A stretch of DNA of 64,000 nucleotides from Ampelocalamus luodianensis (taxonomy: Eukaryota; Streptophyta; Magnoliopsida; Poales; Poaceae). Under the pieces are notes generated by a model, which was not told the origin of the DNA, did not search any database, and saw only the letters and a program-made list of their open reading frames with translations. Location: the NCBI GenBank assembly GCA_036346255.1, contig JAYEVH010000230.1, positions 30,752 to 94,751 of the forward strand, in the 5' to 3' direction. Below, piece after piece: positions 21,038-35,146 of the stretch (the first letter of the stretch is position 1; every line of letters begins with the position of its first letter). The position numbers were made by a program, and so were the translations under genes.

Positions 21038-24000
21038 TGTAACATCCCAAGTATTGGCTTGTGTTTAAAATGTAAGAAAATGTGTAAAACTTAAAACTTT
21101 TCTTACATCTTGTTGTTGTATGAATGTTCTAAAAATTCTTGTAAAAGAATTATGGGAAATACAAAATCACAAGCCTCTTTTGACCAAGTCTTGACCCTTG
21201 AAAACCTTCCTAGAAAGTCTTGTGATCATCCTCTGAAATATTTTTCCTTGGTTCTAGGAATGTTATGTGACTCTCCTAAAAATTTCATAATTTTTAGAAA
21301 TTGTTTGATAATTTTAAGAGGCCACCAAACTAGTTGACTGCTGGTCAAGCCCTAAATCGTGCCTTAAGGAATTTTTGGAGAAAATGCTTGCATTAAATCC
21401 TCTGAAAATTTTACACAAGGTTTATCCTGAGCTAGGAACCTCCAGTTCAAATTTTAGAATTTTTGGAGTTAAGAAACTCCATTTAAAAATTCTCCAACCC
21501 TCTCTGCTTCTAATCTAACCTAAACCGTTTCACTGTTCTGGTGTGAACGAGTCCGCTCGAACCACTTTGTCGAACCCAATCAACTAAATGCACCGCTCGC
21601 CAAGTGGTGCGCAATCTTTGCGAGCCGTTGAATTTCAATCGACGGTCCACATTCACGAGAACGTTCGACCTCCTTCGCGCTCGTTTTCTTAGCCGTTGGA
21701 TCTCGATCCAACGCCTCGTTGCTCGATGCAATCGACCTCCGATCGTTTCTCTGAATCATGACCGTCCATCTTTGGGGTCAATTGGGGACCTCCGATTGTC
21801 CCATTCAATCTGAGACGTCCATTGTTGATCCAACTGCCAAGATCTTTTAACTCAGTTTTGACTCAACCAAACCCTCTCATTCTTTTTCAACCCGAGCCAG
21901 CTTAATCCCTCTCACTGACTGGTGGACAATCGTCGAAACTGGTCATCTTCAACCTCTGACTCGCGTGCGTGTGACAGAACAGGACATGGGGGAAGTTCTT
22001 TTTCAACCTCGTGCGTCACCTTCAATGGCTCTGAGCCCATGGTTTTTCCCACCACTGTATTTTCGCACTCAAAGTCGTCACCCTTACATGCTCCGCCGCC
22101 TCTATTTTGTCCTGGACAAGCTTTAGGCCATGTTCGCCATTAAAGCTCGTCCTTGTTCCACCTGCTATCCGGCTTTAAAGAACCCTTGAGCTCCTCCTTG
22201 TGTGCCTTTACAACACCTCTTAGCTTCCCATTGCTTGTTGAGCTCAAAATCACAACAAACACCCAAGTCGCCAATGTTGGTCGTGAAGCTCTATTGGTGC
22301 TTGGTGCTCTAGTGGTTCTTCCTCCTTTCTTTTGTACCTTATTGAGCTTCTTAACACCCTAATCGTTTCCCTAACTTAATTTTGGATTGCATTCACACGA
22401 ATCATCTAATTTTAAGTTTGATCCTTTCTCGGACTCATCCCTTTTCTTCTCCAACTCCGATAAGTGCTTCCTTTGCCAATTACTTGCTCTTGGACCTTGT
22501 GTGGGCCTAGTTGAAGCTATTTTGACCACCGTGGTGTTCATTTTGCTCGGCCGCTCCCATAGCTTTCTTCCCAACTCCGGTGAGCTCCTCGCCACAAAGC
22601 TTCCACCATCTTGGATCCTTTTCTAAGCTAAGGTAGCTTCTTGTTAGTCCTTAGATGTGTGGCACCACTTGTGGACAATGCAGAGCTCCTTTGATATTTT
22701 TGTTTATGCAATATTATCACCGCATTCAACTCGTTAGTTGGTGTAGGCCATTTCACCCGAATATTAGCACCTTTGGATGCGCAATAGTGTGTGCAACCCA
22801 TTTGGTACTTTGGGGCACCGCCGTGGTCTCCTTCGCCGATGATAAGCTGGAGAAAACCCTCGGTGAAAATCTCGATTGTCGGATTTAGACAAACACTGTA
22901 GCCCAATCATTAGATCTTAAGTACAATCATCAGCTATTTAATTAGTATCTTTGTCGGAAGCACGTGTGTTAAGCACTAAGTGTGTGGCCCGGTCTCTAAC
23001 TCGTGGGCCTAGCCACTTAAACACCCCGCTGGCACGGCATCAGCGATATCTTTAGGACACCATTAATGCTAATCATTGGGTTTAGTAATTAATGGTTGTC
23101 CTAAATAGCCCTTTGTGTCACTTACTAGTGGGCCCGCACATTTAAACCCTCTGTGTGCACTTAAAACCCACGGTGTTGTGACAACGCCTTGTTGATCTTG
23201 GACCGTTCGCTTTGAGATCTGCGCCCACGCTCGACCACCCCATCGCCCAAGTCACTGGGCCGCCATTTCTAGATCTGCGCTCGGATCTTGCGAACGCTCG
23301 ACCTCCGGGTGACCTTGATCCGAAGCCGTTCCTTTTAGATCCGCCCACGCTTGCGTGAGCGTTCGGACCTCGAACGTGGCTTGCGTTGTGGACCGTTGGA
23401 TCTAAATCCAACGTGGCACCGTAGGATACGCGCATGTGTTTCAAAGCTGTGGGCCGTGCGATTCTAGATCAATGGCCCACGCTTCGCCATGTCTTTTCCA
23501 TTGTGTTAGATTCTAATAAAAGCCCGTAAGCTTTATTTGCCAATTGAAAATTGTATTAAACTTCAAAATAGCATAACTAATTCTTTTGAACTCCTTTTAG
23601 ATGATTCAAATTTTGTTAAATCTATATTTAAATGAACTTTAATCTAAAAATATGTTTAGGCAATCGTTCGTACAGAAAAATCGTGTAGTTATATTATCTT
23701 GCCTAGCATTAACTATTGTTCTTAAAATTCATTAAAACTCAAAAATACATAAGTAATTCTCTGTAACTCCAAATTGAGTAAAATAAAATGTGTTAGGTTC
23801 CTCTGCTAATATATTGTAATATAGAATATGTTTTATTTAGGTATTAGTCTCTAAAAATGTTGGACACTAGTTTCATAACTTAGAAAATTCATAAGTAATT
23901 CAATTTAACTCCAAATGAAGTAAACCCAATTTTGTTGTTCTTAGAATGCCATATTCTGCCTACCATAAAAATTTCATATTCAAAAACTTTCTGAAAATTT

Positions 24001-25840
24001 GTGCCATGGATAGTAACAGAAAACAATTTAATTTGAATTTCTAGCAGACTGAAATTGTTTAGGCTATAACTTTTGAATGTTTAATCCAAATTGGTTGATT
24101 CTTGTTGCTAAATTCATTTAAAATCATGGTCTTGTTGCTATGTAAATTTCATAGAATTTGGATAAATTTGATTTTTGAGTCTTTTCGTGTTCTTTGTTCT
24201 TATTGGATTTTTATGCTCTTGCTTTAGGTTCCAAGAATTTGTTGAACTCGAGAGCGATCCTCTGCAGGAAGAGGGATACCAGCAAGGCAGATGTAGCATC
24301 CCATTATTTTCAAAGTCTAATATGTTGTTTGCAAATTCTACGTATGCATTGCTATCTTATGTTAAACTATTGTCGATTAGTTGACCCATTAGATGCATAA
24401 TCTGTGGTAAATGTTTATCCTCTACTACTGAGCCTAGGATTATCTTGCTGTGATTTAGGTTCGTTGGATGAGCCCTTGTCACTTAGTAGTTTTCGAGTCA
24501 ATGTTGCTTAGTCATGCTTAGCTACTCAGAGAATTGGGCGTTGTCGACTTAGTCGATAACCTTGATCACACAAAAGCTTATTATGACTTTATTTTCAACA
24601 CCTTGTGCTATGCTTAATTGAGAAAACTAAAACTAAAACTAAAATATTTTAGACTTGGGCACAATGGTAAGATGATGTGCTTTTGGGTGTGGATGAATGG
24701 TACCGAGTTAACAAGGACCGAATATCTTGTTACACTAAATCAAGCATTCTTGCGTGCTAACCACACTAGAGGGTATGGAACCTCTCTTGACTTAGTACTT
24801 TGGCGTGTGTTAGCTCCAGTCGTAGGAGGTTGTAGGAGGAAGATGTTGGGAGCATTGTACTTGTCCGAAAGCCTTCACCGATGGGATTTGTTGACTTTCG
24901 CTTTGCAATGTAGCGTATGGGTTTCTATCCATACGAGCGGCTCGTAGTTAATACATAATATTGGAAACGCTCTCGTAGAACTTAGCCATGCCAGCATACC
25001 TTTGGAAGTGTGCTAATCTTGTGGCAAAAAGGTGGTCTGAAGTGTGGTACATTGGTACACCCTGCGAGGTTTAAACTATTCGAATAGCCTCGCCCTAGGT
25101 TATGGACACGCTTAGGAGGTCTTTCAAGAGTTAGACTATAACCTTTTCATTAATACTTGAACTTGGGTGGTACGAATGGGTAATTCGTGCTATGTTGTGG
25201 TGGCTATTGGGTTAGTCAACTCTAGGTTGTTATTTATGATACTCATTATTGTCTCACTGTTATTTCAATGGTTAAAAACAGATTTGCCAAATTGCTTTCA
25301 ACCTATTACATTATTGCAAATGGAAATTGCTTTATGCGTCCAATTAACCCTATAACCATCTCCTTTGTTTCAGCTTTCATGTAGATATGTATAGGCTTGT
25401 TACTCGTAAGTCCTCGAGTACATTTTTGTACTCAATCGCATTGCTTTGTTGTTATAGAGAGGAAGTGGATCCCCAAGGGATCGACTTTTTGAGTTTTGTT
25501 GAGGCGGTGCGACTAGCTTGAGGCCGCTGCGGTTGCCTTGTGGGTTATGTGGCTAACCGGTTGGTTTTGTTTATAGCCATCTTATGGCTCTTTGCTTCCA
25601 CTGTATGTGTCACTTTGATGTCATTTGGCCAATCGCTGTTTTGTAATAACTCTATATTATGTATGTCTTTTGCTAGACTTGGTATTGGAAGTGTATGGAA
25701 GTGATGCATGATTTTGTAAAGATGCATATGTGCTGCAATTCTACGAAGCACATGTCCATCGAGGTTTAGGATATTTAATTGGTAATAGTACAACCAGTTG
25801 GAGGTTAAGTATTACGAGTTAAATTACCCGGGTCCTCACA
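21038..25840 (+). repeat. 3' LTR of Tekay element 1 (4803 bp)
   Basis: Starts TGTAACATCCCAAGTATTGG and ends GGGTCCTCACA. It is homologous to the solo LTR at 36065-41064 along most of its length (for example the shared block attcgaatagcct...ggttatggacacgctt near 25078 and 40313). Its last 1356 bp (from 24485) belong to the tandemly duplicated unit and recur at 32817-34171. The open frames inside are non-coding by-products. Confidence 0.9.
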
Positions 25841-25845
25841 ATTAC
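25841..25845. repeat. target site duplication ATTAC (right) of Tekay element 1
   Basis: Pairs with 16620-16624. Confidence 0.9.
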
Positions 25846-26827
25846 TTATAGAATGCATACATTTACATAAAAATTCTGTTAATTACATCTCTTGCGAGAA
25901 AACCCTTTATTAAGAATTCCAACATAAAGATTACAACAAATTACAATATATGACCATTACAAAATATAACAGAAAAAAAACCCTCTAGACGTCGTCGATG
26001 GATGCTTGTTCGGGGGTATTTTAATTATATTCATTTTATTGTTATTATTTTAGCGCAACATAGTATTAATTTTTAGAGAACCTATGCATGTAATTTATTT
26101 TATTTCATAATCTTATTTTTTTTTATGTTTTACTCCGCCATGTATTACTACTAGCATTGCATAGTGCTTGCCAATATTGAGCGCTTGCATGTAGCGTAAC
26201 CTAAGCAAAGGTTATTTTAATGTCTACGTTACTACTAGCATGATACATATTTATTGCATGTAGCGTAGATGAGACACATAGTTTATTCCTTTTTGTTGTG
26301 TCAGATTACTACTTATGACATGGTATTCACAAATAAAGAACCCATATGCAAAGTGTAAACGAGACGGAAATTATTTATCTCTCAGGGGAGGTTTAATTTG
26401 ATTGATATTATTTTAAATAGCGTGGCAAGTACATCACATCATTTTCATAATATAACTAGGTTCTGAAATTCTTATAAAGAGCCATCCAGGGTGACATTTT
26501 TGCAAGTTTAAACCGGGTTTTTGAAAAATATTTATGTAGGATGTTTAAAGGAATTTTCCAAAATATTTTGGCTCTGTTTAATGCCTTAAATATGGTTTAA
26601 AACATTTATTTTCAGAGAGCATATATTCTCCCAAAACTAGGATTATTTTGAAAGAAGACAGAGGAGATAGCAAAGAATGACTTGATGAGAGGAGAATGCT
26701 AAGAGAGGTAATATTAACAAAACTCCTAAATTTTCATAACTATTTTTATGATTAAATAGGTTGCTTTTGAATACCAATTCCTAATCTCACGGCCATTCTA
26801 ACTAGGGCTTGTCCTACACCCAAGATA
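25846..26827. other. AT-rich retroelement-like non-coding DNA (recurs near 34177-35146)
   Basis: No coding motif. The stretch lies next to the PBS at 26828 and is probably leader or internal sequence of the minus-oriented element. The words catgtagcgta/gcttgcatgtagcg and tacgttactactagcatg recur within 100 bp (26150-26270). Confidence 0.45.
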
Positions 26828-26839
26828 GCTTTGATACCA
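26828..26839 (-). promoter_or_regulatory. primer binding site (initiator Met-tRNA type), copy A
   Basis: On the minus strand this reads TGGTATCAAAGC, one base from the usual plant retroelement PBS TGGTATCAGAGC. It follows directly after an LTR-like end (gggtccgatagcgt). It marks the minus-oriented LTR to its right as a 5' LTR. Confidence 0.7.
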
Positions 26840-26841
26840 AC

Positions 26842-29800
26842 GCTATCGGACCCGGACTTTGAATACCAAGCCCTCCTGGTGTATCGTACTAGTCCCATGA
26901 TCATGGCTAGTACACATATCTCCAACATTGATATTCACATCCATACATTCATACATATAGAATGAAACAAATTATAGTACATAACTTAAGTGACTACATT
27001 ATTTACAAGACTAGGGCCGACGCCAAATAAGAGCTTAAGTATCGTAGTAGTAAAGTAACAATGAAGCAAAATATGTAATAAGTCTAAAATTCCAGCGGTA
27101 TGCCCATACAAACCATCAGCAACCAACAAGATACAAGTCCTAGAAAGACCCATCACAACCCACTGGTTCCGAAGGAAGAAGGTATCGCCAACGTAGGAAC
27201 ATCTTCTAACTCGAACAATAATTTAAGCAAGATTGAGTACATTGCGTACTTAGCAAGACTTATAGTGTATCGCAAAGTTTATATAAATACAAAGCTAACA
27301 AGAGATAAGACTCTATGCTACAAGTTATTTTCAGTATTAAGCAAGTTTTATTTGCAACATCAATATGTAGTATTTTGCAATGAAGTTTAAAGAGCATTAA
27401 ATATATAAAGGACAACAAGTAAGTAATTGAATAAATAACCACTCGTAGGCCTCCTGCCACGAGCAACTTCTTATTTTCAGCCATAGACATGGCACTCAAC
27501 TCAAATAGAAACCAACAAACCATTTCCCATATTTTTTGGCAAAGTGTTTCATGAAAACCAAGACTATACCGCAATACTTCACTTAGCACACTCATCACCT
27601 CGAGCACAGCTATTTAAATAAATTTATGCTCAGAGAGGCACGCTTTACCCATAGCACATGAATTCGTAGTTTGTTTGGCATCCATCGATACCACTGCTCA
27701 CTAACCTTTGGTAAGGCCTAGAGTACGTGTCGAAGCCTTTACATCACCTAGTCCTAACCTTACGCTAGCCCAACGAATGAACACCCTTACTTCACCGGGT
27801 ACACCCCATCTCGTGAGGCATTCGTCATTGTGTCGACAATCACACATCTCGCACTACTTCAGCCTACTATCATGCAAGGCTAGTTTTCTATGACTTAATT
27901 AGCTAAGGTCGTCCCATATAGGCATATGTGGTTGTATGCTTATGCTTAGGTTGGATATACTGTGTTCGGTCCTTAATTGTCTCTGACGAGAATCTCCCCC
28001 ATCTACTTGTGAGATACACCTCTCACTATTATTAGAATACAATAGAACTCACTTGCATCACAAACTAGGTTTTTATTTGTATAAAATAACAGGGTAAACC
28101 CTCTGGTCCATCTTTCAAAATCTCCCAAACTCATATTTAACATGTCATCCATTGTTACAATTTTAGCAAAGACTAAAACTAAGCTAAGCATTTATGCGAT
28201 ATTCGCATTCGAAAAGCCCAATTTGACATCATTCATTGTCTAAACCATACCCTATTGGATACAACAGTAAGAATACCAATGTTTCAAGGAGGATCATGCA
28301 TTGAATAGGAATGTAACCACCGTTATCCCCAAATATTGGAATTTTAAACAAACATACACGCATGCATAATACATTTTGCAAGAAGTACAATAATTAAAAT
28401 AGTAGGATCAACATGGTCAAAGGAGGTACATGCCTTGCTCTGGTTGCTCAATATGAGGATGAAGTATTGTTGTAAAAGTCGTTGGAACAATCGATGTCTA
28501 ATCAAAAGAGCCAGAAGCAAATTAATATAGAACAATAATTTCAACAGCCACAAAATCCAAATCTTTTTGCATATTCAGGTAGATCATGATTTTATATGAA
28601 TTTAGAAAAAAAAAATTCATCTCAATTGGAGTTTGTATGCAAAAGTTATTAATGTTTTAGTTTGCTTCAGTTTGAAAATTCCAGAAAAATAGAAAAGGGT
28701 GATGTCGAAAGCGTATTTTACGAAGTTTACGCTTTCCAACAGAGAAAGTGTATTCTTCTCTGAGTTCTACTAAACAGAGAAAGTGTATTCTTCTCTGAGT
28801 TCTATTAAGTTTTACACTTTCCAACAGAGAAAGTGTATTTTTCTCAGAACTAAAGGCGACTTTCTCATTTTTTTCGGATTTATTTTAACTTACATGTGGG
28901 GCCTACGTGTCAATTACCCATATTTTTGTTTTATTGATTTTATTTAAAAACCAGAGGAGGTCATACATGTCATAGACTCATTATTTATTAACTAATGATT
29001 AAACCTATTAACTGACGGCTGGGGCCCACATGTCAGCCTCTCGGTTTTAAAACGTGTTTTAAAACCGGGAATAGTATGCGGTCCCACATATTAGTGACAT
29101 ATTTACTAAAAACGTTTGAAATTAGATTTATATTAATCTTTTTGGTTGGTCCCACTTGTCATGGACTCATTACCTTTTAAACTCTGTTAATTAGTGTTAA
29201 ACCTCCCCTAATCCCCTGGGCCCACTAGCAGAGAGAGAATGAGAAGAGTAGCAGAGTTGCGCATGGCCGAGCACCATGCGAGCTAACCAGTGGCGAGGCA
29301 GGCATGAAGAAGCTCAGGGGATGGGCAAAATGGATTCCCCTCTCGACGGCGATGCCACTAGGAGGTTGTGCTATGCCGGCGATAAGCGGCGGAGTTCCTC
29401 ACGTTCGGAGTGGATTTCGCGATTTGAGCCAATAGGTAGCGAAAGGTGGTTCACACTGGCTCTAGAGGACATCTATGATGCTATTGGCGACGGCTTGGGG
29501 ACCAATGGTCACCGGAGCGGCAAAGACAACGCTCGTGGTGGCGCAATGATCGACCATGAGGAAAGCTACACTATCCTAGCTAATCTTTCAAACTAAGGCG
29601 CACAAAAGCTCTAGGGGACTACTACAAGCTCACCAAGGTCCTTGAAGGCATCGGGATGACCGGAGTGGCTAGGCAACATTGATGGAGGTGCTTTGAGGTG
29701 CGCATTAGCTTGCATGCACACCGAGGATGGTAGGGATAGAAGGAGTTGACCAAAGAATCACCGAAGTGGCGACTAACTAGAAAAGGGTTGGCGGCTAGAA

Positions 29801-30888
29801 ATGAGGAAGAAGATTGATTCGGGAGATTCCTCATTTGAATCATCACCAACCGTGGGAGAAGCATTAGTGTAGCATAGGACACAAAAATGATGCACAAAGA
29901 AGTTTCAAGCTCACCGTAACGTTGGGATCACGAAGGTCCGAAACGGGTGTGCGCAAGGTGAAGAATACGATGGTTCGCCCTACGTGGCTCCCTGGAGCTA
30001 CATTAAGCAAGGAAGGAGCGTCGGTGAGGTAAGGGGCGTGTATGATGATACAGGTTGGCGAGGGCAAGGAAGCTCACTAGAGCTAGAACGTTGCGGGCTT
30101 GCTCACCAAATACGAGAACAACGCCTGTCTCGACAAACCAAGGAGCAAGAAGCTTTGGTTCTCGGTAGGAGGTGAGAATAGCAATCTAGGGACTCAGTGG
30201 ACGGCTCGGAGGCTTAAGCATGAGCGAATAGCGCGTGAGATTCGTGGGCAGAAAACACGGCCATGGCAAGATTCTCATGGGCTCACTTTGGCATTTTTGC
30301 TAACGGGGTTGGGCACCATTAATGGGGTAGATGGCATGGCGAGGTCCGCGGAGGTGATGGAGGCGTGAAGTGCGGAAACAATGGGCGACAAGGAAAACCA
30401 CAGCAACCGGCGAGGTGAGTCCAGGCGAGGGCTAAGCGAGGTGGAAGACAGGTCCGACGAGTGGGGCCTACCTGCTCGCTGTGAAGGTGAGCGCATGCAC
30501 CTGTGGGCGGCATCGCGAAGGTATTTGGCGGCTCAGATGCGACCCAAGAGGGTGAGCGGAATTCAAAACAGTTTTTGAATTTCCAAACTCTCGTTGAGTA
30601 TTTGCTGAATTTTTGTACTGAGCAAACGGAGTCCAAAATTTATGAAACTTTTTGTGAGGGTTCTTGAGCTAGTATAGTTTCTTATGTAAATTTGTCATGA
30701 TTTTATATGCTCTATGATTTCCCCAAAAATTCTCTCAAGTTTCTACTTTCATACAAATGCATTATTACTTTTAATGAAATTTCACAAAACATGCTCAAAT
30801 AAATTTTTTCTCATGCAAACATGCCCAAAATTAATCTCTTGCCTATTTTCAATCTATTTTCCCAAATTGGGATTTTTGGGATGTTACA
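26842..30888 (-). mobile_element. long gypsy-type LTR, minus orientation (copy A)
   Basis: The right edge read on minus starts TGTAACATCCCAAAAATCCC (30888), and the left edge ends at a PBS (26828-26839), giving an LTR of about 4.05 kb. The pattern resembles Tekay-type LTRs. Its first about 330 bp are homologous to those of the next LTR start at 32440. Open frames such as 29276-29596 lie inside it and have no recognisable domain. The copy B counterpart is 35161-36064 joined to 41065-44209. Confidence 0.65.
28735..28850. repeat. three hairpin-forming repeats cagagaa...ttctctg (copy A)
   Basis: The 23-base hairpin cagagaa-agtgtattc-ttctctg occurs at 28740-28762 and 28775-28797, with a variant at 28825-28846. 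Similar units occur in copy B at about 42066-42170, where several arms have lost a base (cagag to cgag). Confidence 0.75.
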
Positions 30889-32440
30889 GCTTAACGGCAA
30901 GAGGCGGTGGTTAGCTTCGGGTCTGTAATGTACTTCGCGTAGGAAGCATCCTCCAGGCTAGAGGAGTGGTGCACTAGACTCAGCAAGTCTAGGCGATGCT
31001 ATGGACCTGCACAGAACCTAGGGTCACCGAAGGTGAGCCGGTGGCTTGCAACCACGACGGTGCCATGGGTGGCTAAGAGGAAAGGAGTACTAGGGACTCG
31101 CCTGGCGAAACGATGCGTGCATGAGGATCACCTGTCTCACCATTATCACGGTGAAGAATATGAGATTGGAGAGGTTCTAGAATAGCTTGCCGACGCTGAG
31201 CAACGGTGACGATGATGAGGTTCACGTGATGGCGCTCATGTTGATGGAGGTGCTATAAGAAGTAGCATATTAGACTCCGAGGTCCTAAGGATGGTGCAGA
31301 TGCAACCGATTGGACCGAGACTCACCAGCTTTGAGAAGAATCAAAATGGTAGCGACGGCCGTGAGTGAGGAAGATGACGATGGCGCTTGATTCGTGGTGA
31401 GTCCGCATGCATTGAGTGAGGAGATTAGGTGAAGGTGGGTTGGAACACATGATGATGCACTCGGAGGTGTTCAAACTCGCTGAATGGCGAACACCATAGC
31501 TCGATCTAGTGCGTGTCGTAAGTCGTGAACAAAGGCGTAACGCGATCGAGCTACAAGACTCCGGTCGCATTGAGGAAAGGAGAGGAATGAGTGATGGACG
31601 AGAATCAAAATGATGCGAGTGTCATGGGTGAGGAAGCTCACGAGTGGTGGACTCGCAGAGGCATGCTCACCCAGATCGAGACGATGCTAATGTTCTCGCA
31701 AACTAAGGAGCTATCAAGCTCTGGGTTTGTGGAAATAGAATAGTGGTGAGCTAAGTAGAAAGGTATGCGCCCATTACTTAAGTAGCTAGAGCATCGGTGA
31801 GAAAATCAATGAGACACTAGCGGTTACCCGAGATTCTCTTGGAACCTCTCGGCCTCCGTCTGCAGGGAAAAGGGCTATCAACAGGGTGGATAACATGGAC
31901 AATAGCAGGCAGAGTTGACGGGGGTGGTTGAGGCACCAAACTGCGGCGGTCTTGAACCAAGGGCTAGCGCAGGTCAGAGGGCGAGCCAGGCACAAAGCAA
32001 AGCGAGGGGAAGAAAGGTGTTGACATGTGGGCCGACATGTTAGCAGGAGGCCTGCGTGAATGGAGTGGGCGTGAGCGAGATGGGCCGTAGGAGCATTATC
32101 GAACGACGAGCACGAATTTCAAAAATGGCTTTGAATTTTTCAAACTGATGAAATGTTTCTGAATTTTTGTACTTAGCAACCGAGTCCAACATTTATGAAA
32201 CTTTTTGTGAGGGCTCCAAACACAGATAGTTTCTCATATAAATTTTCCAGATTTAACCTATTTTGTGTTTTTCTCTAAAATTCTTCCAAGTTGATGTTTG
32301 GATGTAAATTTACTTATTTGATTTATGCAAAAGTTCAAAAATCACGCTAAAATAGTTTTCCATACATAAACATGCTAAAATTTATTTCCCCAATTATTTT
32401 CACTATATTTTTCCAAAATTGGAATTTTTGGGATATTACA
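30889..32440 (-). mobile_element. 5' part of a second, related LTR, minus orientation (copy A)
   Basis: The right edge on minus reads TGTAATATCCCAAAAATTCC (32440). The first 330 bp resemble those of the LTR ending at 30888. It appears interrupted by that LTR, which suggests nesting. The copy B counterpart is about 44210-45775. Confidence 0.55.
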
Positions 32441-32816
32441 ACATCTATGATTTTTGTTTGGATTTTTGAAACATTGCATCATGTTGAAATCACCAATGGG
32501 GACGCCAGTTCCCCTGGACACCAAAACTGCACTCCGACTATAAATGTCTGGCGCAGGAATTTCCTCTTCCTTGAATAAATTCTGAGTAAATTTTGCAAAA
32601 CCACACTACTATTACCAAAACTATCACCAAACCACACTTTTAAGCGTATCACAAAACTACACATACTTTACCAAATAGTTTCAAAAATCGCACTTGCCGT
32701 ATGCCTTGGTCCGACAACCGGGCACATGCTTAAAATGGTTCATCATCGACATGGATGAGTTTGCCACCGGACACGCCAATTGCATGGGTTTGGGTTAGAC
32801 CAACAAAAACTCACCC
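32441..32816. mobile_element. left arm only of a foldback MITE, cut by the duplication breakpoint
   Basis: From about 32582 the sequence gagtaaattttgcaaaaccacac begins the same arm as at 45909. It stops at 32816 at the duplication junction, so the right arm is missing in copy A. Bases 32441-32581 are spacer without features. Confidence 0.75.
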
Positions 32817-35146
32817 AGTAGTTTTCGAGTCAATGTTGCTTAGTCATGCTTAGCTACGGTAGAATTGGGCGGTTGTCGACTTAGTCGATAACCTTGATCA
32901 CACAAAAGCTTATTATGACTTTATTTTCAACACCTTGTGCTATGCTTAATTGAGAAAACTAAAACTAAAACTAAAATATTTTAGACTTGGGCACAATGGT
33001 AAGATGATGTGCTTTTGGGTGTGATGGAATGGTACGAGTTAACAAGGATCGAATATCTTGTTACACTAAATCAAGCATTCTTGCGTGCTAACCACACTAG
33101 AGGGTATGGAACCTCTCTTGACTTAGTACTTTGGCGTGTGTTAGCTCCAAGTCGTAGGAGGTTGTAGGAGGAGATGTTGGGAGCATTGTACTTGTCCAAA
33201 GCCTTCACCCGATGGGATTTGTTGACTTTCGGCTTTGCAATGTAGCGTATGGGTTTCTATCCATACGAGCGGCTCGTAGTTAATACATAATATTGGAAAC
33301 GTCTCGTAGAACTTAGCCATGCCGGCATACCTTTGGAAGTGTGCTAATCTTGTGGCAAAAAGGTGGTATGAAGTGTGGGTATATTGGTACACCCCTGCAG
33401 GGTTTAAACTATTCGAATAGCCTCGTCCTAGGTTATGGACACGCTTAGGGAGGTCTTTCAAGAGTTAGACTATAACCTTTTCATTAAAACTTAAACTTGG
33501 GTGGTACGAATGGGTAATTCGTGCTATGTTGTGGTGGCTATTGGGTTAGTCAACTCTAGGTTGTTATTTATGATACTCATTATTGTCTCGCTGTTATTTC
33601 AATGGTTAAAAACACATTTGCCAAATTGTTTTCAACCTATTACATTATTGCAAATGGAAATTGCTTTATGCGTCCAATTAACCCTATAACCATCTCCTTT
33701 GTTTCAGCTTTCATGTGGCTATGTATAGGCTTGTTACTCGTAAGTCCTGCGAGTACATTTTTGTACTCAACTGCATTGCTTTGTTGTTACAAAGGAGGAA
33801 GTGGATCCCCAAGGGATCGACGTCTTTGAGTTTTGTTGAGGCGGTGCGACTAGCTTGGCGGCCGGTCGGTTGCCTTGTGGGTTATGTGGCTAACCGGTTG
33901 GTTTTGTTTATAGCCATCTTATGGCTCTTTGCTTCCATGTTATGTGTCACTTTGATGTCATTTGGCCAATCGGTGTTTTGTAATAACTCTATATTATGTA
34001 TGTCTTTACTAGACTTGGTATTGTAAGTGTATGGAAGTGATGCATGATTTTGTAAAGATGCATATGTGCTGCAATTTCTAAGCACATGTCCATCGAGGTT
34101 TAGGATATTTAATTGGTAATAGTAGAACTAGTTGGAGGTTAAGTATTACGAGTTAAATACCGGTCCTCACAATTACTTATAGAATGCATACATTTACATA
34201 AAAATTCTGTTAATTACATCACTTGCGAGAAAACCTTTATTAAGAATTCCAACATAAAGATTACAACAAATTACAATATATGACCATTACAAAATATAAC
34301 AGAAAAAAACCCTCTAGACGTCGTAGATGGATGCTTGTTCGGGGGTATTTTAATTGTATTCATTTTATTATTATTATTTTAGCGCAACATAGTATTAATT
34401 TTTAGAGAACCTATGCATGTAATTTATTTTATTTCATAATCTTATTTTTTTATGTTTTACTCTGCCATGTATTACTACTAGCATTGCATAGTGCTTGCCA
34501 ATATTGAGCGCTTGCATGTAGCGTAACCTAAGCAAAGGTTATTTTTAATGTCTACGTTACTACTAGCATGATACATATTTATTGCATGTAGCGTAGATGA
34601 GACACATAGTTTATTCCTTTTTTTGTGTTCAGATTACTACTTATGACATGGTATTCACAAATAAAGAACCCATATGCAAAGTGTAAGCAGACGGAAATTA
34701 TTTATCTCTCGGGAGGTTTAATTTGATTGATATTATTTTAAATAGCGGCAAGTACATCACATCATTTTCATAATATAACTAGGTTCGAAATTCTTATAAA
34801 GAGCCATCCAGGTGACATTTTTGCAAGTTTAAACCGGGTTTTGAAAAATATTTATGTAGGATGTTTAAAGGAATTTTCCAAAATATTTTGGCTCTGTTTT
34901 AATGCCTTAAATATGGTTTAAAACATTTATTTTCAGAGAGCATATATTCTCCCAAAACTAGGATTATTTTGAAAGAAGCGAGAGGAGATAGCAAAGAATG
35001 ACTTGATGAGAGGAGAATGCTAAGAGAGGTAATATTAGCAAAACTCCTAAATTTTCATAACTATTTTTATGATTAAATAGGTTGCTTTTGAATACCAATT
35101 CCTAATCTCACGCCATTCTAACTAGGGCTTGTCCTACACCCAGATG

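Larger units (their letters stand above)
16625..25840 (+). mobile_element. Ty3/gypsy chromovirus, Tekay/Del type (element 1), internally deleted
   Basis: The element is bounded by TG...CA and a 5-bp duplication ATTAC. In order it contains: a 609-bp fragment of the 5' LTR (16625-17233), decayed gag, protease, reverse transcriptase, RNase H, integrase and C-terminal chromodomain, a PPT (about 21030-21037), and a complete 4803-bp 3' LTR. About 4.2 kb of 5' LTR, the PBS and the start of gag are missing at a single junction near 17233/17234. The two LTR starts are nearly identical over 600 bp, so the insertion is fairly recent, yet the coding region has many frame slips. Family assignment rests on LTR length, the TGTAACATCCC start and the chromodomain. 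Confidence 0.9.
24485..32816. repeat. tandem duplication, copy A (8332 bp)
   Basis: The sequence starting agtagttttcgagtcaatgttgcttag at 24485 starts again at 32817, and both copies run in parallel to their ends. Copy A contains the last 1356 bp of the Tekay 3' LTR, the ATTAC site, AT-rich DNA, a minus-oriented long LTR with PBS, a second related LTR start and the left arm of a foldback MITE. The junction reads aactcaccc/agtagttttcg, with at most one base of shared sequence at the breakpoints. Confidence 0.93.

Noticed and set aside
29276..29596. Possible small gene MRANQWRGRHEEAQG and its copy at 42509-42847
   Set aside because: It lies inside a minus-oriented LTR and opposite to its transcription. 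The copy in the second duplicate has a different frame and length.
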